A DNA stretch of 53,966 nucleotides, from assembly GCA_017650505.1 (NCBI GenBank), contig JAGCET010000025.1, positions 1-53,966 of the forward strand. The letters run 5' to 3'. A program made the position numbers and the translations under genes. Shown here piece by piece: positions 44,623-53,844 of the stretch (within the stretch, counting starts at the first letter, position 1; the number at the start of each line of letters is the position of its first letter). The stretch comes from Alphaproteobacteria bacterium (GTDB lineage: Bacteria > Pseudomonadota > Alphaproteobacteria > Rs-D84). The notes under the pieces were generated by a model. That model saw nothing but the letters and a program-made list of their open reading frames with translations, was not told the DNA's origin and made no database searches.

Positions 44623-45696
44623 TTAATCTGCGTGTCTTACATTCTCTGCAAATCCATTATCCCGCAGTATTTTTTCACGTTTCGCCAATTTCAAATCTTC
44701 GGCAACCATTTCGCAAACCAATCCCGCCAAATCGCACTTCGGCTTCCATCCCAACTTTTCGCGCACCTTGGTCGCATCACCAAGCAACAAATCAACCTCG
44801 GCCGGGCGGAAGAATTTCGGATTTATCGCGACAACTTTTTTACCCGTTGCCTTATCGACCGCATATTCATCAACACCCGAACCGTGCCATTCCAAATCCA
44901 TATTCAATTCAGCAAATGTCATCTTTACAAAATCACGAATAGATGTCGTTACCCCGGTCGCCAACACGTAATCATCGGGAGTATCTGATTGTAACATACG
45001 CCACATACCTTCGACATAATCACGCGCATGTCCCCAATCGCGCTTTGCGTCAATATTCCCAAGATAAAGGCAATCTTGCAACCCTTCCTTAATCCGTGTT
45101 GCTGCAAGCGTAATTTTACGTGTCACAAAGTTTTCACCCCGACGTGGACTCTCATGATTAAACAATATTCCATTACAACCAAATATACCAAAACTTTCAC
45201 GATAATTTACCGTTATCCAATACCCATAAAGCTTCGCGACGCCATACGGACTGCGCGGATAAAAATGTGTCTTTTCAGATTGCATCGGTTCTTGGATTAA
45301 GCCAAAAAGTTCAGATGTTGATGCCTGGTAAAACCGCGTTTTTTTGGTCAAGCCATTTACACGAATGGCCTCCAATAATCGCAGAGTCCCCAACGCATCA
45401 GATTCCGCAGTAAATTCGGGACAATCCCAAGAAATCTTAACGTGGCTTTGGGCCCCAAGGTTATAAATCTCGTCTGGTTTGATTTCACCAACCAACCTTA
45501 TTATATTTACCGAATCCGTCAAATCACCATAGTGCAAATGTAAATTTTTATTTTTCAATAAATGGTCTATACGCATTGTGTTATGCGATGCCGAACGCCG
45601 GACCAGTCCATGTACATCATACCCCTTATCCAACAACAATTCCGCCAAATAAGACCCATCTTGCCCAGTAATACCGGTAATCAACGCAACTTTCAT
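44623..45696 (-). CDS. gmd: GDP-mannose 4,6-dehydratase
   Basis: 357 residues. [22 protein letters not shown] binds [31 protein letters not shown], the ASTSELFG catalytic threonine/glutamate region and [12 protein letters not shown] (YxxxK) follow, with [16 protein letters not shown] as the family signature. Converts GDP-D-mannose to GDP-4-keto-6-deoxy-D-mannose, the branch point for both the Rmd and Per enzymes encoded next. The start overlaps the stop of the upstream glycosyltransferase gene (ATGA, 45693-45696). Confidence 0.97.
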   Translation of the reverse strand: MKVALITGITGQDGSYLAELLLDKGYDVHGLVRRSASHNTMRIDHLLKNKNLHLHYGDLTDSVNIIRLVGEIKPDEIYNLGAQSHVKISWDCPEFTAESDALGTLRLLEAIRVNGLTKKTRFYQASTSELFGLIQEPMQSEKTHFYPRSPYGVAKLYGYWITVNYRESFGIFGCNGILFNHESPRRGENFVTRKITLAATRIKEGLQDCLYLGNIDAKRDWGHARDYVEGMWRMLQSDTPDDYVLATGVTTSIRDFVKMTFAELNMDLEWHGSGVDEYAVDKATGKKVVAINPKFFRPAEVDLLLGDATKVREKLGWKPKCDLAGLVCEMVAEDLKLAKREKILRDNGFAENVRHAD

Positions 45697-46946
45697 TTAT
45701 CTGCCTTTATTTTTTCTACTATTATATCCGCAGTATTTTCCCATGTAAACTGTTTTGCACGTGCAAGCCCGCGTTTGCGCATTTCATTACGCAATTCCTT
45801 ATCATTATAATACCGCTCATACGCGGCGATATGCGCCGCATCATCATCCCAATCTATCATTATGGCCGCATCACCAACAACCTCCGGCAAAGAAGAAGTA
45901 TTGGACGTAATTACTGGGCAACCACACTGCATCGCCTCCAACGGAGGCAGACCGAAACCTTCATATTGTGAAGTATAAACAAAAAATGTTGCACCACTGT
46001 ACAACGCAGTCAAATCCGCATCATCGATATAACCTGCACGAATAATTCTGGTTTTATATTTACCTAAATCGTCTATTTCGGATTCCAATTTTCCAATAAA
46101 ATCATCCCAATGTGCACCACCAAGAACGAACACCATATCATCAATTTTATTCTTTTTGATAAATTCAATAAAAGTCTTGACCGCACGAATAAGGTTCTTG
46201 CGCGGTTCCAATGTACAAAGTGAAAACACATATTTCTTATCGGCCGGTATATTGTATTTAGCGCGCGTTGCACGAATTTTATCCTCGTCTTTTTCTTGAT
46301 AAAAATTATCACCCGCCGCCAACGGCATCACCGTAATATCATCTTCCTTCATATCCAACAAACGTATAAAATCATCCCTGCACGATTCCGAAATTGCAAA
46401 GTATCTGCACTTGGGTTTTGTTTTAATATATTTGGTCAAAACCTCAAACCAAAAATGCGCTTTGGAACGATGCGTCTCGTAATACAGCGGAAACAAAATA
46501 GGAATCGCATCATACAAAATAATATACTTTTCTTTGGCTCTAATTTTTTTTGGGAAAACATATATCGGTGAAAAAGCAGCATCAAAATATGGCAATCGCC
46601 CCCACGAACCGATAAATTTCGCAGGCTTACGAACAAATATATTCAATAATAATTTCAAAACATTGTGCCTTTTTTCACGCAACTTTTTATCTAATTGAAC
46701 CATCCGTGATAAAAATTTGACGTATCTATTACCATAATAAATGGGCACATCACCGAAATTTTGTCTTACAAATTCATTAAATTTGTCCGAAAAATAATCA
46801 CTGTATAAAGATACATCTATCTCACCGGATGCCACCAAATTTTTCAGTATATTATACGTTGCAAAATATATTCCCGACCGACCACGTCCATTGTTAAGAT
46901 TACTGGCAATAACCGATGCATCAAAAATAAGTGTTTGTTTTGCCAT
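45693..46946 (-). CDS. Glycosyltransferase family 4 protein (mannosyltransferase-like)
   Basis: 417 residues. [23 protein letters not shown] at the N terminus, [16 protein letters not shown], the [21 protein letters not shown] segment and the E-x7-E motif [20 protein letters not shown] with [12 protein letters not shown] mark a GT4 enzyme of the kind that adds mannose or deoxy-mannose from GDP donors. Start at 46946 has AGAGGA nine bases upstream; the longer frame to 47021 overlaps the Stealth gene. It precedes gmd in the operon with a four-base overlap. Confidence 0.9.
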   Translation of the reverse strand: MAKQTLIFDASVIASNLNNGRGRSGIYFATYNILKNLVASGEIDVSLYSDYFSDKFNEFVRQNFGDVPIYYGNRYVKFLSRMVQLDKKLREKRHNVLKLLLNIFVRKPAKFIGSWGRLPYFDAAFSPIYVFPKKIRAKEKYIILYDAIPILFPLYYETHRSKAHFWFEVLTKYIKTKPKCRYFAISESCRDDFIRLLDMKEDDITVMPLAAGDNFYQEKDEDKIRATRAKYNIPADKKYVFSLCTLEPRKNLIRAVKTFIEFIKKNKIDDMVFVLGGAHWDDFIGKLESEIDDLGKYKTRIIRAGYIDDADLTALYSGATFFVYTSQYEGFGLPPLEAMQCGCPVITSNTSSLPEVVGDAAIMIDWDDDAAHIAAYERYYNDKELRNEMRKRGLARAKQFTWENTADIIVEKIKADK

Positions 46947-46959
46947 ACACAAAAATCCT

Positions 46960-47988
46960 CTATTTTTCAAATTCACTTTTGTTTGGGAATTTTGCATCAA
47001 AGAATGCCCTGTTGTGTTCAAAATTTACATCCGAATTGCAACAACTGTCATTTATGCAAACAACCTTTGCCACGCAATTTCGCGCGCCCGCTTCAAACGC
47101 ATCAGTACAATAAAATACAGAATCCCGCACCGACCTATAATGGATCAGATTATACAAAAAATCCAATATGATATTATGCCCAATATGCTTGGAATGTGCC
47201 CGAACAACCTTGGCACGACCATGCACAATATCGTATAAATTAAATATCAATCGATGCACATCGGACTTGTCACGAAACCGACTGTGCCGCGTTGCATCTA
47301 TGTACTTTGCCAAAATTGGATTTGCACAACATTCAATCATCGAAGATTTGATATATGGGTCAATACCATGCGAAGCCTTGTAATCATACATACGAACGCC
47401 AAACGCATTTTCTATCGCCGCCGCCGCATTTATTAAATGAAGTAAATACACACTGTTATTTTCACGTGCAACATGACCATTTTTACGATATATCGCACGG
47501 AATATTGCCCGCCCATCTTTATCAAAGAAATAATATGGTGATGTCGGCGCATTAAAAAACATATCATCGTTCGCCAACAAAAAGTGTTCTGACAACCCCG
47601 GAATATTGGCCAATGATGCCTCAATCGCACAAGAATTAAACACGGGCGATGCATCGGGTGGCAAAATAGATTCCTGGGGCACTATTGTCACACGCGGATT
47701 TGATGTATCCAACCAATCCGGCACCTGGCCAAAGCCGGTCACAATATATATATGATTTACCCACGGCGCATTCTTTTCCACCGACCGCAACGAATATTTT
47801 AACTCGTCATTATTACGAAAAATTTGATCTTTTACGGCATCTACATATTGACCGACATCTTTACCGGCGGCACGCAAATATTCCGCCTTGATTTTTCGGA
47901 AATCGGGTCGACTGCCGTCAATCCACAAGTATACCAAATCTATCGGAAACAATGGGTTATTTCGAAAAAAATACTTATCGCTGCTCAT
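46960..47988 (-). CDS. Stealth-family sugar-phosphate transferase
   Basis: 342 residues. The conserved blocks of Stealth proteins are visible: IDLVYLWIDGSRPDF (CR1), FRNNDELKYSLRSVEKNAPWVNHIYIVTGFGQVPDWL followed by FNSCAIEASLANIPGLSEHFLLANDDMFF (CR2), and later CR3/CR4-like parts. The family transfers hexose-1-phosphate units to polysaccharides through phosphodiester bonds, as in CpsY or LcbA. Start at 47988 fits the conserved N terminus; no ribosome binding site is seen, and TTGACT with a -10-like TACAAA just upstream suggests a leaderless first gene of the operon. The substrate is unknown. Confidence 0.88.
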   Translation of the reverse strand: MSSDKYFFRNNPLFPIDLVYLWIDGSRPDFRKIKAEYLRAAGKDVGQYVDAVKDQIFRNNDELKYSLRSVEKNAPWVNHIYIVTGFGQVPDWLDTSNPRVTIVPQESILPPDASPVFNSCAIEASLANIPGLSEHFLLANDDMFFNAPTSPYYFFDKDGRAIFRAIYRKNGHVARENNSVYLLHLINAAAAIENAFGVRMYDYKASHGIDPYIKSSMIECCANPILAKYIDATRHSRFRDKSDVHRLIFNLYDIVHGRAKVVRAHSKHIGHNIILDFLYNLIHYRSVRDSVFYCTDAFEAGARNCVAKVVCINDSCCNSDVNFEHNRAFFDAKFPNKSEFEK

Positions 47989-48038
47989 ATTGGTATTTGT
48001 ACCATAAAATAAGATCAAAGTCAAACGACCAAAATATT

Positions 48039-48065
48039 TTTTACCCCGGCAAAACCGGGGTAAAA
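48039..48065 (-). terminator. Hairpin between rplI and the polysaccharide operon
   Basis: TTTTACCCCGG pairs with CCGGGGTAAAA around CAAAA (plus-strand reading). The stem is strong, but no long T tract follows on the minus strand; it probably ends the rpsF-rpsR-rplI transcript. Confidence 0.6.
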
Positions 48066-48092
48066 CGAATCGACAAAGATTCAACCAACAAA

Positions 48093-48689
48093 TTATTCTG
48101 CAACTTCCGCGGCCGGCGCATCATCTTTTGGTGCATCGGCTTCATCGGTCGCTTCTTTTTTGGTCTCTTCTTTCTTTTCTTCTTCTACCTTTTTGGTTCC
48201 GAATGTCAAAACCTTGCCCGCAACCAAGGCCTCAATTTCGTCATTAGTACGTGCAACATAGACCTTTATCGGAACGATAACATCCGGATGCAACGCAATT
48301 TTCGTATCAAATGCGCCAATGGATTTAATTGGTGCGCCCAACATAACCTGGGCCGATGCGACATCAACATTTGCAATTTCTTTTAACGTACGCGCAATAT
48401 CACGACTTGACACAGAACCATACAATTGCCCTGTATCACCGGCCTGGCGAATCATGTACATCTTGGCATTTTTAACCGCATCAACTTTGGACTCGGCCGA
48501 AGCCTTGGCGGCCTCGTGACGAGCCTGCAATTCGGCCTTTTGTGCTTCGAACAACGCAACATTTTCACGCGACCAACGCAACGCCTTGTTATTCGGTAAC
48601 AAGAAATTACGCGCATAACCTGTTTTAACTTCGACCGTATCGCCGATATTGCCCAATCTGGTAATTTTTTCTGTTAAAATAACTTTCAT
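48093..48689 (-). CDS. rplI: 50S ribosomal protein L9
   Basis: 198 residues. MKVILTEKITRLGNIGDTVEVKTGYARNFLLP is the conserved N-terminal domain that binds 23S rRNA; the long connecting helix and the C-terminal domain (ISSRDIARTLKEI-like SVSSRDIARTL) follow. The last ~35 residues are a Lys/Glu/Ala tail (KVEEEKKEETKKEATDEAD) common in Alphaproteobacteria. Last gene of the rpsF-rpsR-rplI operon. Confidence 0.98.
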   Translation of the reverse strand: MKVILTEKITRLGNIGDTVEVKTGYARNFLLPNNKALRWSRENVALFEAQKAELQARHEAAKASAESKVDAVKNAKMYMIRQAGDTGQLYGSVSSRDIARTLKEIANVDVASAQVMLGAPIKSIGAFDTKIALHPDVIVPIKVYVARTNDEIEALVAGKVLTFGTKKVEEEKKEETKKEATDEADAPKDDAPAAEVAE

Positions 48690-48734
48690 CTTATCTGTCC
48701 TTAATTTGTAAGTTAGGGATTATTCCCAAATAGT

Positions 48735-48962
48735 TTAACCGATATTATTCCGCACAAACGGCAACAGCCCCAAATGACGTGCACGTTTAATTGCGCGGGT
48801 CAATTGACGTTGATCTTTCTGCGAAACACCACTGATACGACTTGGCACGATTTTACCACGTTCCGTGATATAGTGCGACAAAGTCTTAACATCTTTATAA
48901 TCTATAACCTTGCCCTTTAACGGGTTAGATTTTTTGCGATAGATTGCTGCACGAACTGCCAT
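48735..48962 (-). CDS. rpsR: 30S ribosomal protein S18
   Basis: 75 residues with the S18 core [48 protein letters not shown], split here only for reading; conserved from KSNPLKG onward. Binds the central domain of 16S rRNA together with S6. Its ATG overlaps the rpsF stop by one base (TAATG). Confidence 0.98.
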   Translation of the reverse strand: MAVRAAIYRKKSNPLKGKVIDYKDVKTLSHYITERGKIVPSRISGVSQKDQRQLTRAIKRARHLGLLPFVRNNIG

Positions 48963-49300
48963 TATTCTGCCTCCTCGGTATTCTTTTTCATCATGATGGA
49001 CGGGCCGTCCGCCAATTTTTCAACACGCACATTCAAGAAACGAATGACATCTTCATCTATACGGCAACGACGTTCCAATTCTGCGATTGCAACACCCGGC
49101 ATTTCGACATTCATCATAACGTAATGCGCCTTGCGGTTTTTACGAATAACATAGGCCAGGTTTTTTAATCCCCAAAATTCGGTAGACTTTACATCCCCAC
49201 CCAGTTCTTTAATAACACCTGCATATTTTTCCGCTTTTTCTTTAACCTGCGGCTCGGTCAAATCCTGGCGAAAGACCAGAACACTTTCATAGTAAGCCAT
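48962..49300 (-). CDS. rpsF: 30S ribosomal protein S6
   Basis: 112 residues. [39 protein letters not shown] and the helix with [19 protein letters not shown] are typical of S6, the partner of S18 on the 30S platform. Preceded by AAAGGAAAT. The leader upstream contains a hairpin that may bind the S6:S18 pair for feedback control. Confidence 0.98.
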   Translation of the reverse strand: MAYYESVLVFRQDLTEPQVKEKAEKYAGVIKELGGDVKSTEFWGLKNLAYVIRKNRKAHYVMMNVEMPGVAIAELERRCRIDEDVIRFLNVRVEKLADGPSIMMKKNTEEAE

Positions 49301-49323
49301 TTTATTTCCTTTGGTTTATATCA

Positions 49324-49346
49324 GCCGTAATCACCATGACAACGGC
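49324..49346 (-). promoter_or_regulatory. Candidate S6:S18 autoregulatory leader hairpin
   Basis: On the minus strand GCCGT and ACGGC form a five-base stem enclosing 13 bases, about 20-45 bases before the rpsF start codon. Upstream, TTGATT and AATAAT (with TGT before it) at 16-base spacing could be the promoter. Known S6:S18 leaders also use a small stem with a conserved CCG; the match is only suggestive. Confidence 0.35.
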
Positions 49347-49414
49347 AGGAACAGACCCAATTATTACAATTTTTTACATAAAATCAAGTGTTTTTATGCA
49401 AAATAATTTACAAA

Positions 49415-50479
49415 CTACTTTGTCAAATTTGTCAAAGTACTAAATTGCTTAGCAAATGCGGCCCTATGATTTACGTAATCTGCTATACATCTGTATTTTG
49501 CAATAGCATCTGCCTTGGATTGCACATCAGAAGCCAATGCGTTACCAAACAATTCCAATACAGGGTACATTACGTATTTACCCGACACCTTACCGCACCA
49601 ACCAGATCTCCAAACATACATCCAATTAGCAATACAAATTAATCTGTCATATGCCGAGTCTTGATCAGATACATCGTATAAACCATTAGAAAAATATCCA
49701 TCAGCCCTTGTTGCGTCTCCCATTGTTACTCCATACTCCCATTCGCCTAATTTTTTTCGCAACTTTGATATTTTTTTAACATAATCCTGTGTTTCTTTTG
49801 TGTTTCCTTGATTTTCGAACTGTTGTAATGCGGGAAGTAATAAAGATTGAAATTCATCAATTACCTTTTTAAATACTGATAAACCCTTTGTGTATGTCTC
49901 ACGGCCTACTTTCTGTAATAATTTTTGTTTATCGTCTAAAGCATTTTCGTATGAACCGTATATTACACTGGCCAAACAAAGGTATGTAACCATTTCAAAT
50001 TTAGATGTGGGTATTTGTTCTTTATAAGGAACAAAATCGACCGGTTTTACCAGTGTTTCACGAACAGGAAACTCAGAAAATAATTTTGATAATTGTTTAT
50101 CAAATTCCGATGGAATATATGTTTGATTTTGTTGCAATTCAGCACTTAATTGATACAAAACATTATCGTAATCTTTTCTAATTCTTTTACGTTGACTTTT
50201 AAAATATTTATTCAAATCTGATATTATATTACCTAACTCAGATTGCGAATCCATATTATATTTTTGCACCATGGGCAAACTCGCTGCCTGTACCCCCTTT
50301 AAGCCTTTTTCAAATACTTTCCGTTTACCCAAACGATCCATATCAATCACACCCGTGATTTTCAGGTTTTCCCAATCTTCTGTTCGTGACGGATATTCAC
50401 GTACAGAATCCCTTTCAGCCATCAATTTATCTAGACTTGCAATTATTTGTTGTTCTGTCGTCAATTGTTGTTCTTGCAT
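49415..50479 (-). CDS. Orphan helical protein
   Basis: 354 residues, hydrophilic, no signal peptide or membrane helix. The N-terminal part is predicted coiled (TEQQIIASLDKLMAERDSVRE), the middle has basic and helical stretches (FKSQRKRIRKDYDNVLYQLSAEL), and the C-terminal third contains several tryptophans and cysteines (IANWMYVWRSGWCGKV). AAAGGTG precedes the start. It shows no clear similarity to the paralog pair at 24010/25239 beyond general character. It lies between rpsF and another orphan gene, all on the minus strand. Unknown function. Confidence 0.68.
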   Translation of the reverse strand: MQEQQLTTEQQIIASLDKLMAERDSVREYPSRTEDWENLKITGVIDMDRLGKRKVFEKGLKGVQAASLPMVQKYNMDSQSELGNIISDLNKYFKSQRKRIRKDYDNVLYQLSAELQQNQTYIPSEFDKQLSKLFSEFPVRETLVKPVDFVPYKEQIPTSKFEMVTYLCLASVIYGSYENALDDKQKLLQKVGRETYTKGLSVFKKVIDEFQSLLLPALQQFENQGNTKETQDYVKKISKLRKKLGEWEYGVTMGDATRADGYFSNGLYDVSDQDSAYDRLICIANWMYVWRSGWCGKVSGKYVMYPVLELFGNALASDVQSKADAIAKYRCIADYVNHRAAFAKQFSTLTNLTK

Positions 50480-50566
50480 GATTACACCTTTATTTTTTTT
50501 GTATTACCACCGACAGGCAAATTACCACATTATGACAAAATGTCAATAGATTTTTTGTCAAATACT

Positions 50567-50911
50567 TTACATCGACTTTTCGTTTTTCTGACGTTGCGCC
50601 ATCATTGCCTGGGCCATGTTGTATAACCGGCGCGCTTTTCTTTCCAGTATTTCGAATTCATTATGATTAAATGCCAATGAAAACACACAATTTTTCTGGC
50701 CCAAAGAAACAACCGCAATATCGCCACCAAACCATTTTGGGGATTGTTTCAAAAAATCGCCTTTGTTTGAATATATATCATAACTTTGGCAAACACCTTC
50801 ACAACAATCGCCGGTTGTTTTCGCATTGCCCCCGTTCACCCTTACATCCGTCTGACCACCGTTAATAACAGACCTTACAAAACGAAACGCCCGTCTTTGT
50901 TTTCTGTTCAT
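50567..50911 (-). CDS. Orphan small protein
   Basis: 114 residues starting MNRKQRRAFRFVRSVING, a strongly basic N terminus, then a middle with a CCEGVC cluster and strands (IAVVSLGQKNCVFSLAF), and a helical C terminus (ILERKARRLYNMAQAMMAQRQ). The start at 50911 has AAAGGA six bases upstream; ATG 50914 and the GTG at 50950 are poorer choices. It could bind nucleic acid through the basic N terminus and metal through the cysteines, but this is guesswork. The 110 bases upstream separate it from the divergent motor gene. Confidence 0.6.
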   Translation of the reverse strand: MNRKQRRAFRFVRSVINGGQTDVRVNGGNAKTTGDCCEGVCQSYDIYSNKGDFLKQSPKWFGGDIAVVSLGQKNCVFSLAFNHNEFEILERKARRLYNMAQAMMAQRQKNEKSM

Positions 50912-51060
50912 CATAAATCCTTTGTTTTTTTGCGCCAAAGACGTTAACACAAATCATCCAGAAGTCAAGCCGTTTCAATTTAAGATAAATTTCATAAATA
51001 ATCTCTATTGACACGAGTCTAAAAATTTTACTAACATACACTTGTACTTGGGGGAAAAAT

Positions 51061-51819
51061 ATGAATAAATTTCACCGAAATCTTAACAGAATGGCACTGT
51101 TTACGGCATTGGTTGTATGCTGTATCATACTGTTTTATCGCGAATTCTTTGCAATTGCGACCGCAAACATATACCTTAACGGTGCGATTTTGGGTACGAC
51201 AATTTTTGGTATTATTTTCTGCTTTATCCGTATATTTTCATTGGTACCTGAATATCGGTGGCTGAATGCCTTTACATGCCACAATCGCCGTGCACGCGTC
51301 GCACCACGTCTGTTGCACGGTGTTGCGGTGTTGTTGCGTACCCACCCACAAAAATTGACCGAATCCGGCCTGCACAGCGCACTGGGGATGATTCAGACAG
51401 AAATGGAAGATGAACGCGAACCGATTCGGTATATTACAAATACATTGGTATTTTTGGGATTACTTGGAACATTTTGGGGGCTGATATTGACCGTTGGCGG
51501 TTTTGCAGATTTGATTCGTAATTTGAATTTCAATGATGACACGGTGTTGCACGCGATGCAGGCCGGATTGTCCCAACCGTTGGGTGGAATGGCAACGGCA
51601 TTTACAAGTTCGCTGCTTGGCCTTGGGGGCAGTTTGGTTATCGGTTTCCTGGGGGTCCAGGTTGAAATGGCACAATCTGCAATATTTCACGCAACCGAAG
51701 ATGTTTTGGCCCGTCGCACAAATGTCAATCACCCAGAAATTGGAATGTGGCCGCGCATCGAATCCAGTTTGGATAAAATCAACAACGCAATCCAAGAAAT
51801 AAACCAACAAGACAATTAA
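51061..51819 (+). CDS. MotA/TolQ/ExbB-family proton channel protein
   Basis: 252 residues with four predicted membrane helices, at about 11-30, 40-60, 125-150 and 180-205. The segment NTLVFLGLLGTFWGLILTVGGF and the later GLSQPLGGMATAFTSSLLGLGGSLVIGFLG are the conserved third and fourth helices of the MotA/TolQ/ExbB family. It should form a pentameric ring that converts proton flow into motion. GGGGGAAAAAT precedes the start. The next gene, 23 bases on, encodes the matching OmpA-domain partner. No flagellar genes are in this window, so the pair probably energises an envelope process. Confidence 0.88.
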   Translation: MNKFHRNLNRMALFTALVVCCIILFYREFFAIATANIYLNGAILGTTIFGIIFCFIRIFSLVPEYRWLNAFTCHNRRARVAPRLLHGVAVLLRTHPQKLTESGLHSALGMIQTEMEDEREPIRYITNTLVFLGLLGTFWGLILTVGGFADLIRNLNFNDDTVLHAMQAGLSQPLGGMATAFTSSLLGLGGSLVIGFLGVQVEMAQSAIFHATEDVLARRTNVNHPEIGMWPRIESSLDKINNAIQEINQQDN

Positions 51820-51842
51820 CAAAAAACCAAAGAGAGAGAAAA

Positions 51843-52940
51843 ATGTTTAACTTTCGTAATAAAACAAACACGTGGCCGGCATTCGTAGATTTGTTTTCAA
51901 ATCTTGTCATCATATTGATATTCTTGTTGATAGTATTCGTGTTTTTATGGACCACGACCAGTGTGTTTAACAAACGTACCGGTGTTCAAACAATCGCAGA
52001 GTTAAAACAAATGAACGCGGAACAGAGTGAACAGATCCGTCAAATGACCGCAGACGAAGAAGAAGCGAAACGCCTTTTGATTCAGGCGCGGGCCAGTTTG
52101 GAATCAATGCAAAGTGATTTAGATTCCAAAGATTTATCTATAATGGATTTGATTACTGCGTATGAAAACAAAGTGACCGAATTACAGGCCCAAGACGCCG
52201 CCACAAAACAACAGGTTGAAGAATTAAAGGCTCAATTAAGCCAGGCATTGGTTGCGAAACAACAAATTGCCGAATTGGAACAGGAACGTCGCGACCTGCA
52301 AACCCAGATGCAGAACCAAATGGCGGAAAAATCGGCAGAATATATGGCAGAATTGGAAAAATTAAACCGCGCATTGGCCACCGCCGAAGAAAACGCCCGT
52401 GACCAAGAAACTAAATACGTCGAAATGTCCACCCGTTTGAACAAGGCTTTGGCGGACAAGGTTGCCGAATTGAATGAAATGAAACAATACCAATCAGAAT
52501 TCTATCGTGCAATCAAAACGGCCCTTGGCGACACCACCAGTGTCCAGGCCGATGGCGACCGATTCATTGTCCCAAGTGATATTTTGTTTGAAACCGGATC
52601 TTACCGTCTGTCGGCCGAAGGTAAAAATCAACTGCGCCTTATATCCAACGTGATCAAGGGATTGGAAGAAAAAATCCCGTCAAGCGTTAATTGGATTATC
52701 CGCATTGACGGCCATACAGATAAAAAGCCAGTTGTTCCGGGGAATCGTGCCTATGCCGACAATATGCAACTGTCGATCTTGCGCGCACGCGCGGTTATGA
52801 ATCAGTTAGTACGCGATGGCGTATCGGCACGTCGATTGGTGCCAAGTGGTTTCGGCGATCTGCATCCGATTGCATTGGGAACCGACGCGGCCAGTATGCA
52901 AAAGAACCGTCGTATAGAACTACAGTTAACCAACAAATAA
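51843..52940 (+). CDS. MotB/OmpA-type peptidoglycan-binding motor partner
   Basis: 365 residues. A single transmembrane helix near the N terminus (TWPAFVDLFSNLVIILIFLL) contains Asp16, the equivalent of the proton-carrying aspartate of MotB/ExbD. A long periplasmic coiled coil (about 55-215, many Gln/Glu/Lys heptads) leads to an OmpA-like domain (about 240-365) with FETGSYRLSAEG, IRIDGHTDKKPV and LSILRARAVMNQLVRDGV, which binds peptidoglycan. Forms a stator-like complex with the upstream channel protein. AGAGAGAGAAAA precedes the start. Terminated by the hairpin at 52944. Confidence 0.9.
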   Translation: MFNFRNKTNTWPAFVDLFSNLVIILIFLLIVFVFLWTTTSVFNKRTGVQTIAELKQMNAEQSEQIRQMTADEEEAKRLLIQARASLESMQSDLDSKDLSIMDLITAYENKVTELQAQDAATKQQVEELKAQLSQALVAKQQIAELEQERRDLQTQMQNQMAEKSAEYMAELEKLNRALATAEENARDQETKYVEMSTRLNKALADKVAELNEMKQYQSEFYRAIKTALGDTTSVQADGDRFIVPSDILFETGSYRLSAEGKNQLRLISNVIKGLEEKIPSSVNWIIRIDGHTDKKPVVPGNRAYADNMQLSILRARAVMNQLVRDGVSARRLVPSGFGDLHPIALGTDAASMQKNRRIELQLTNK

Positions 52941-52943
52941 TGA

Positions 52944-52967
52944 AAAACGGGGCGAACGCCCCGTTTT
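52944..52967 (+). terminator. Bidirectional intrinsic terminator
   Basis: AAAACGGGGCG pairs with CGCCCCGTTTT around AA, four bases after the motor gene's stop. It lies between convergent genes and works in either direction. Confidence 0.88.
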
Positions 52968-52991
52968 GTATTACTTTGTCCCTGCCATTCT

Positions 52992-53531
52992 TTACTGGGC
53001 GCGACGTCGTACTTGTTCGGCCCGCATTCTGGATAACTCCAGAACTTTTTCTTCATACTGCTCAAGATTCACTTTCATATTATGCAACCTGCTGACCCCT
53101 TTGACGCTTTTGGGGTTGTATGTCGCATTACCGTCTTTATCAAATTCTGTCCCCGGACCATAGTCATACAATGGCGCCTTTAAAATCTTGGTAAAAGCAT
53201 CTTTATTGCTTGTCTGCGGGCTATATACCAACACAGCATCACGCTTCAACGCGTTGGCATAAACGGCAGAATCGCGCGACTTTATATCCATCCACCCCGC
53301 CAACTGTTCATCTGTATAGTTCTTGTAGATATTTGTTTCACTGCGACCGCGATTCACACGCGCCATAACCTCGGCATTGGCACTGTCCACTATGAATTGG
53401 CCCAAATTTTCAATTGCGCGCTTTTCCTCGCGACGTTGTTTATTTTCATTTTTGTCGCACGCCTTAAATCCTAAAACGCCAACAATAGCAACAAAAATCA
53501 AAGCCAAAGTTGCTTTTTCACGACTTTTCAT
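52992..53531 (-). CDS. Small anchored periplasmic protein
   Basis: 179 residues. MKSREKATLALIFVAIVGVLGFKAC is a membrane-spanning signal; the cysteine at residue 25 follows F-K-A, which is not a standard lipobox, so a plain membrane anchor is more likely than a lipoprotein. The rest is helical and charged (ENKQRREEKRAIENLGQFIV) and ends in a basic helix. AAGGAGGTG, a near-perfect ribosome binding site, lies six bases before the start, and a near-consensus promoter is at 53563-53590. Neighbours do not suggest a function. Confidence 0.75.
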   Translation of the reverse strand: MKSREKATLALIFVAIVGVLGFKACDKNENKQRREEKRAIENLGQFIVDSANAEVMARVNRGRSETNIYKNYTDEQLAGWMDIKSRDSAVYANALKRDAVLVYSPQTSNKDAFTKILKAPLYDYGPGTEFDKDGNATYNPKSVKGVSRLHNMKVNLEQYEEKVLELSRMRAEQVRRRAQ

Positions 53532-53562
53532 TTTACACCTCCTTGGGTTATCTTTACCCATA

Positions 53563-53590
53563 AATATAACACAAAACAACACAATGTCAA
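53563..53590 (-). promoter_or_regulatory. Promoter of the small anchored protein
   Basis: On the minus strand TTGACA (53590-53585), 16 bases, TATATT (53568-53563), about 30 bases before the start codon. Confidence 0.78.
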
Positions 53591-53627
53591 CACATAATTC
53601 GAATTTTTTACGAATACGGTTATGATC

Positions 53628-53749
53628 CCCCGAAGAAATCATAAATTGTTTCATTTTCACAACCATAAAACAAAAAACGAACATCGACATATTATGCAGA
53701 ATTCCGCCATTTTTCACACAAACATTTGGGTGAACAAAAAGGTACGTTT
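53628..53749 (-). repeat. Left arm of a 122-bp inverted repeat
   Basis: Reads on the minus strand as the reverse complement of 53845-53966, with two mismatches seen. It contains the 5' end of a reading frame (MKQFMISSGDHN...) that, on this side, runs into the promoter of the 53531 gene and stops after about 40 codons, so this copy looks like a truncated gene start. Confidence 0.85.
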
Positions 53750-53790
53750 ATGTCCACCCCTTTTTTACATTTTCTCAAAAAATAGAAAAC

Positions 53791-53810
53791 CCCAGAAATC
53801 TGGGATTTTT
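53791..53810. terminator. Hairpin at the centre of the inverted repeat
   Basis: CCCAG and CTGGG pair around AAAT, flanked by A-rich and T-rich tracts on both sides, so it can terminate transcription in both directions. It lies in the 95-base spacer. Confidence 0.7.
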
Positions 53811-53844
53811 TGTTGCGCATTTTTACCGTTTTTAAAACGAACAA

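Noticed and set aside
51061..52940. Zorya-type anti-phage system (ZorA/ZorB)
   Set aside because: The channel protein is only 252 residues and lacks the long ZorA tail, and no ZorC, ZorD or ZorE gene is adjacent; the next genes are unrelated.
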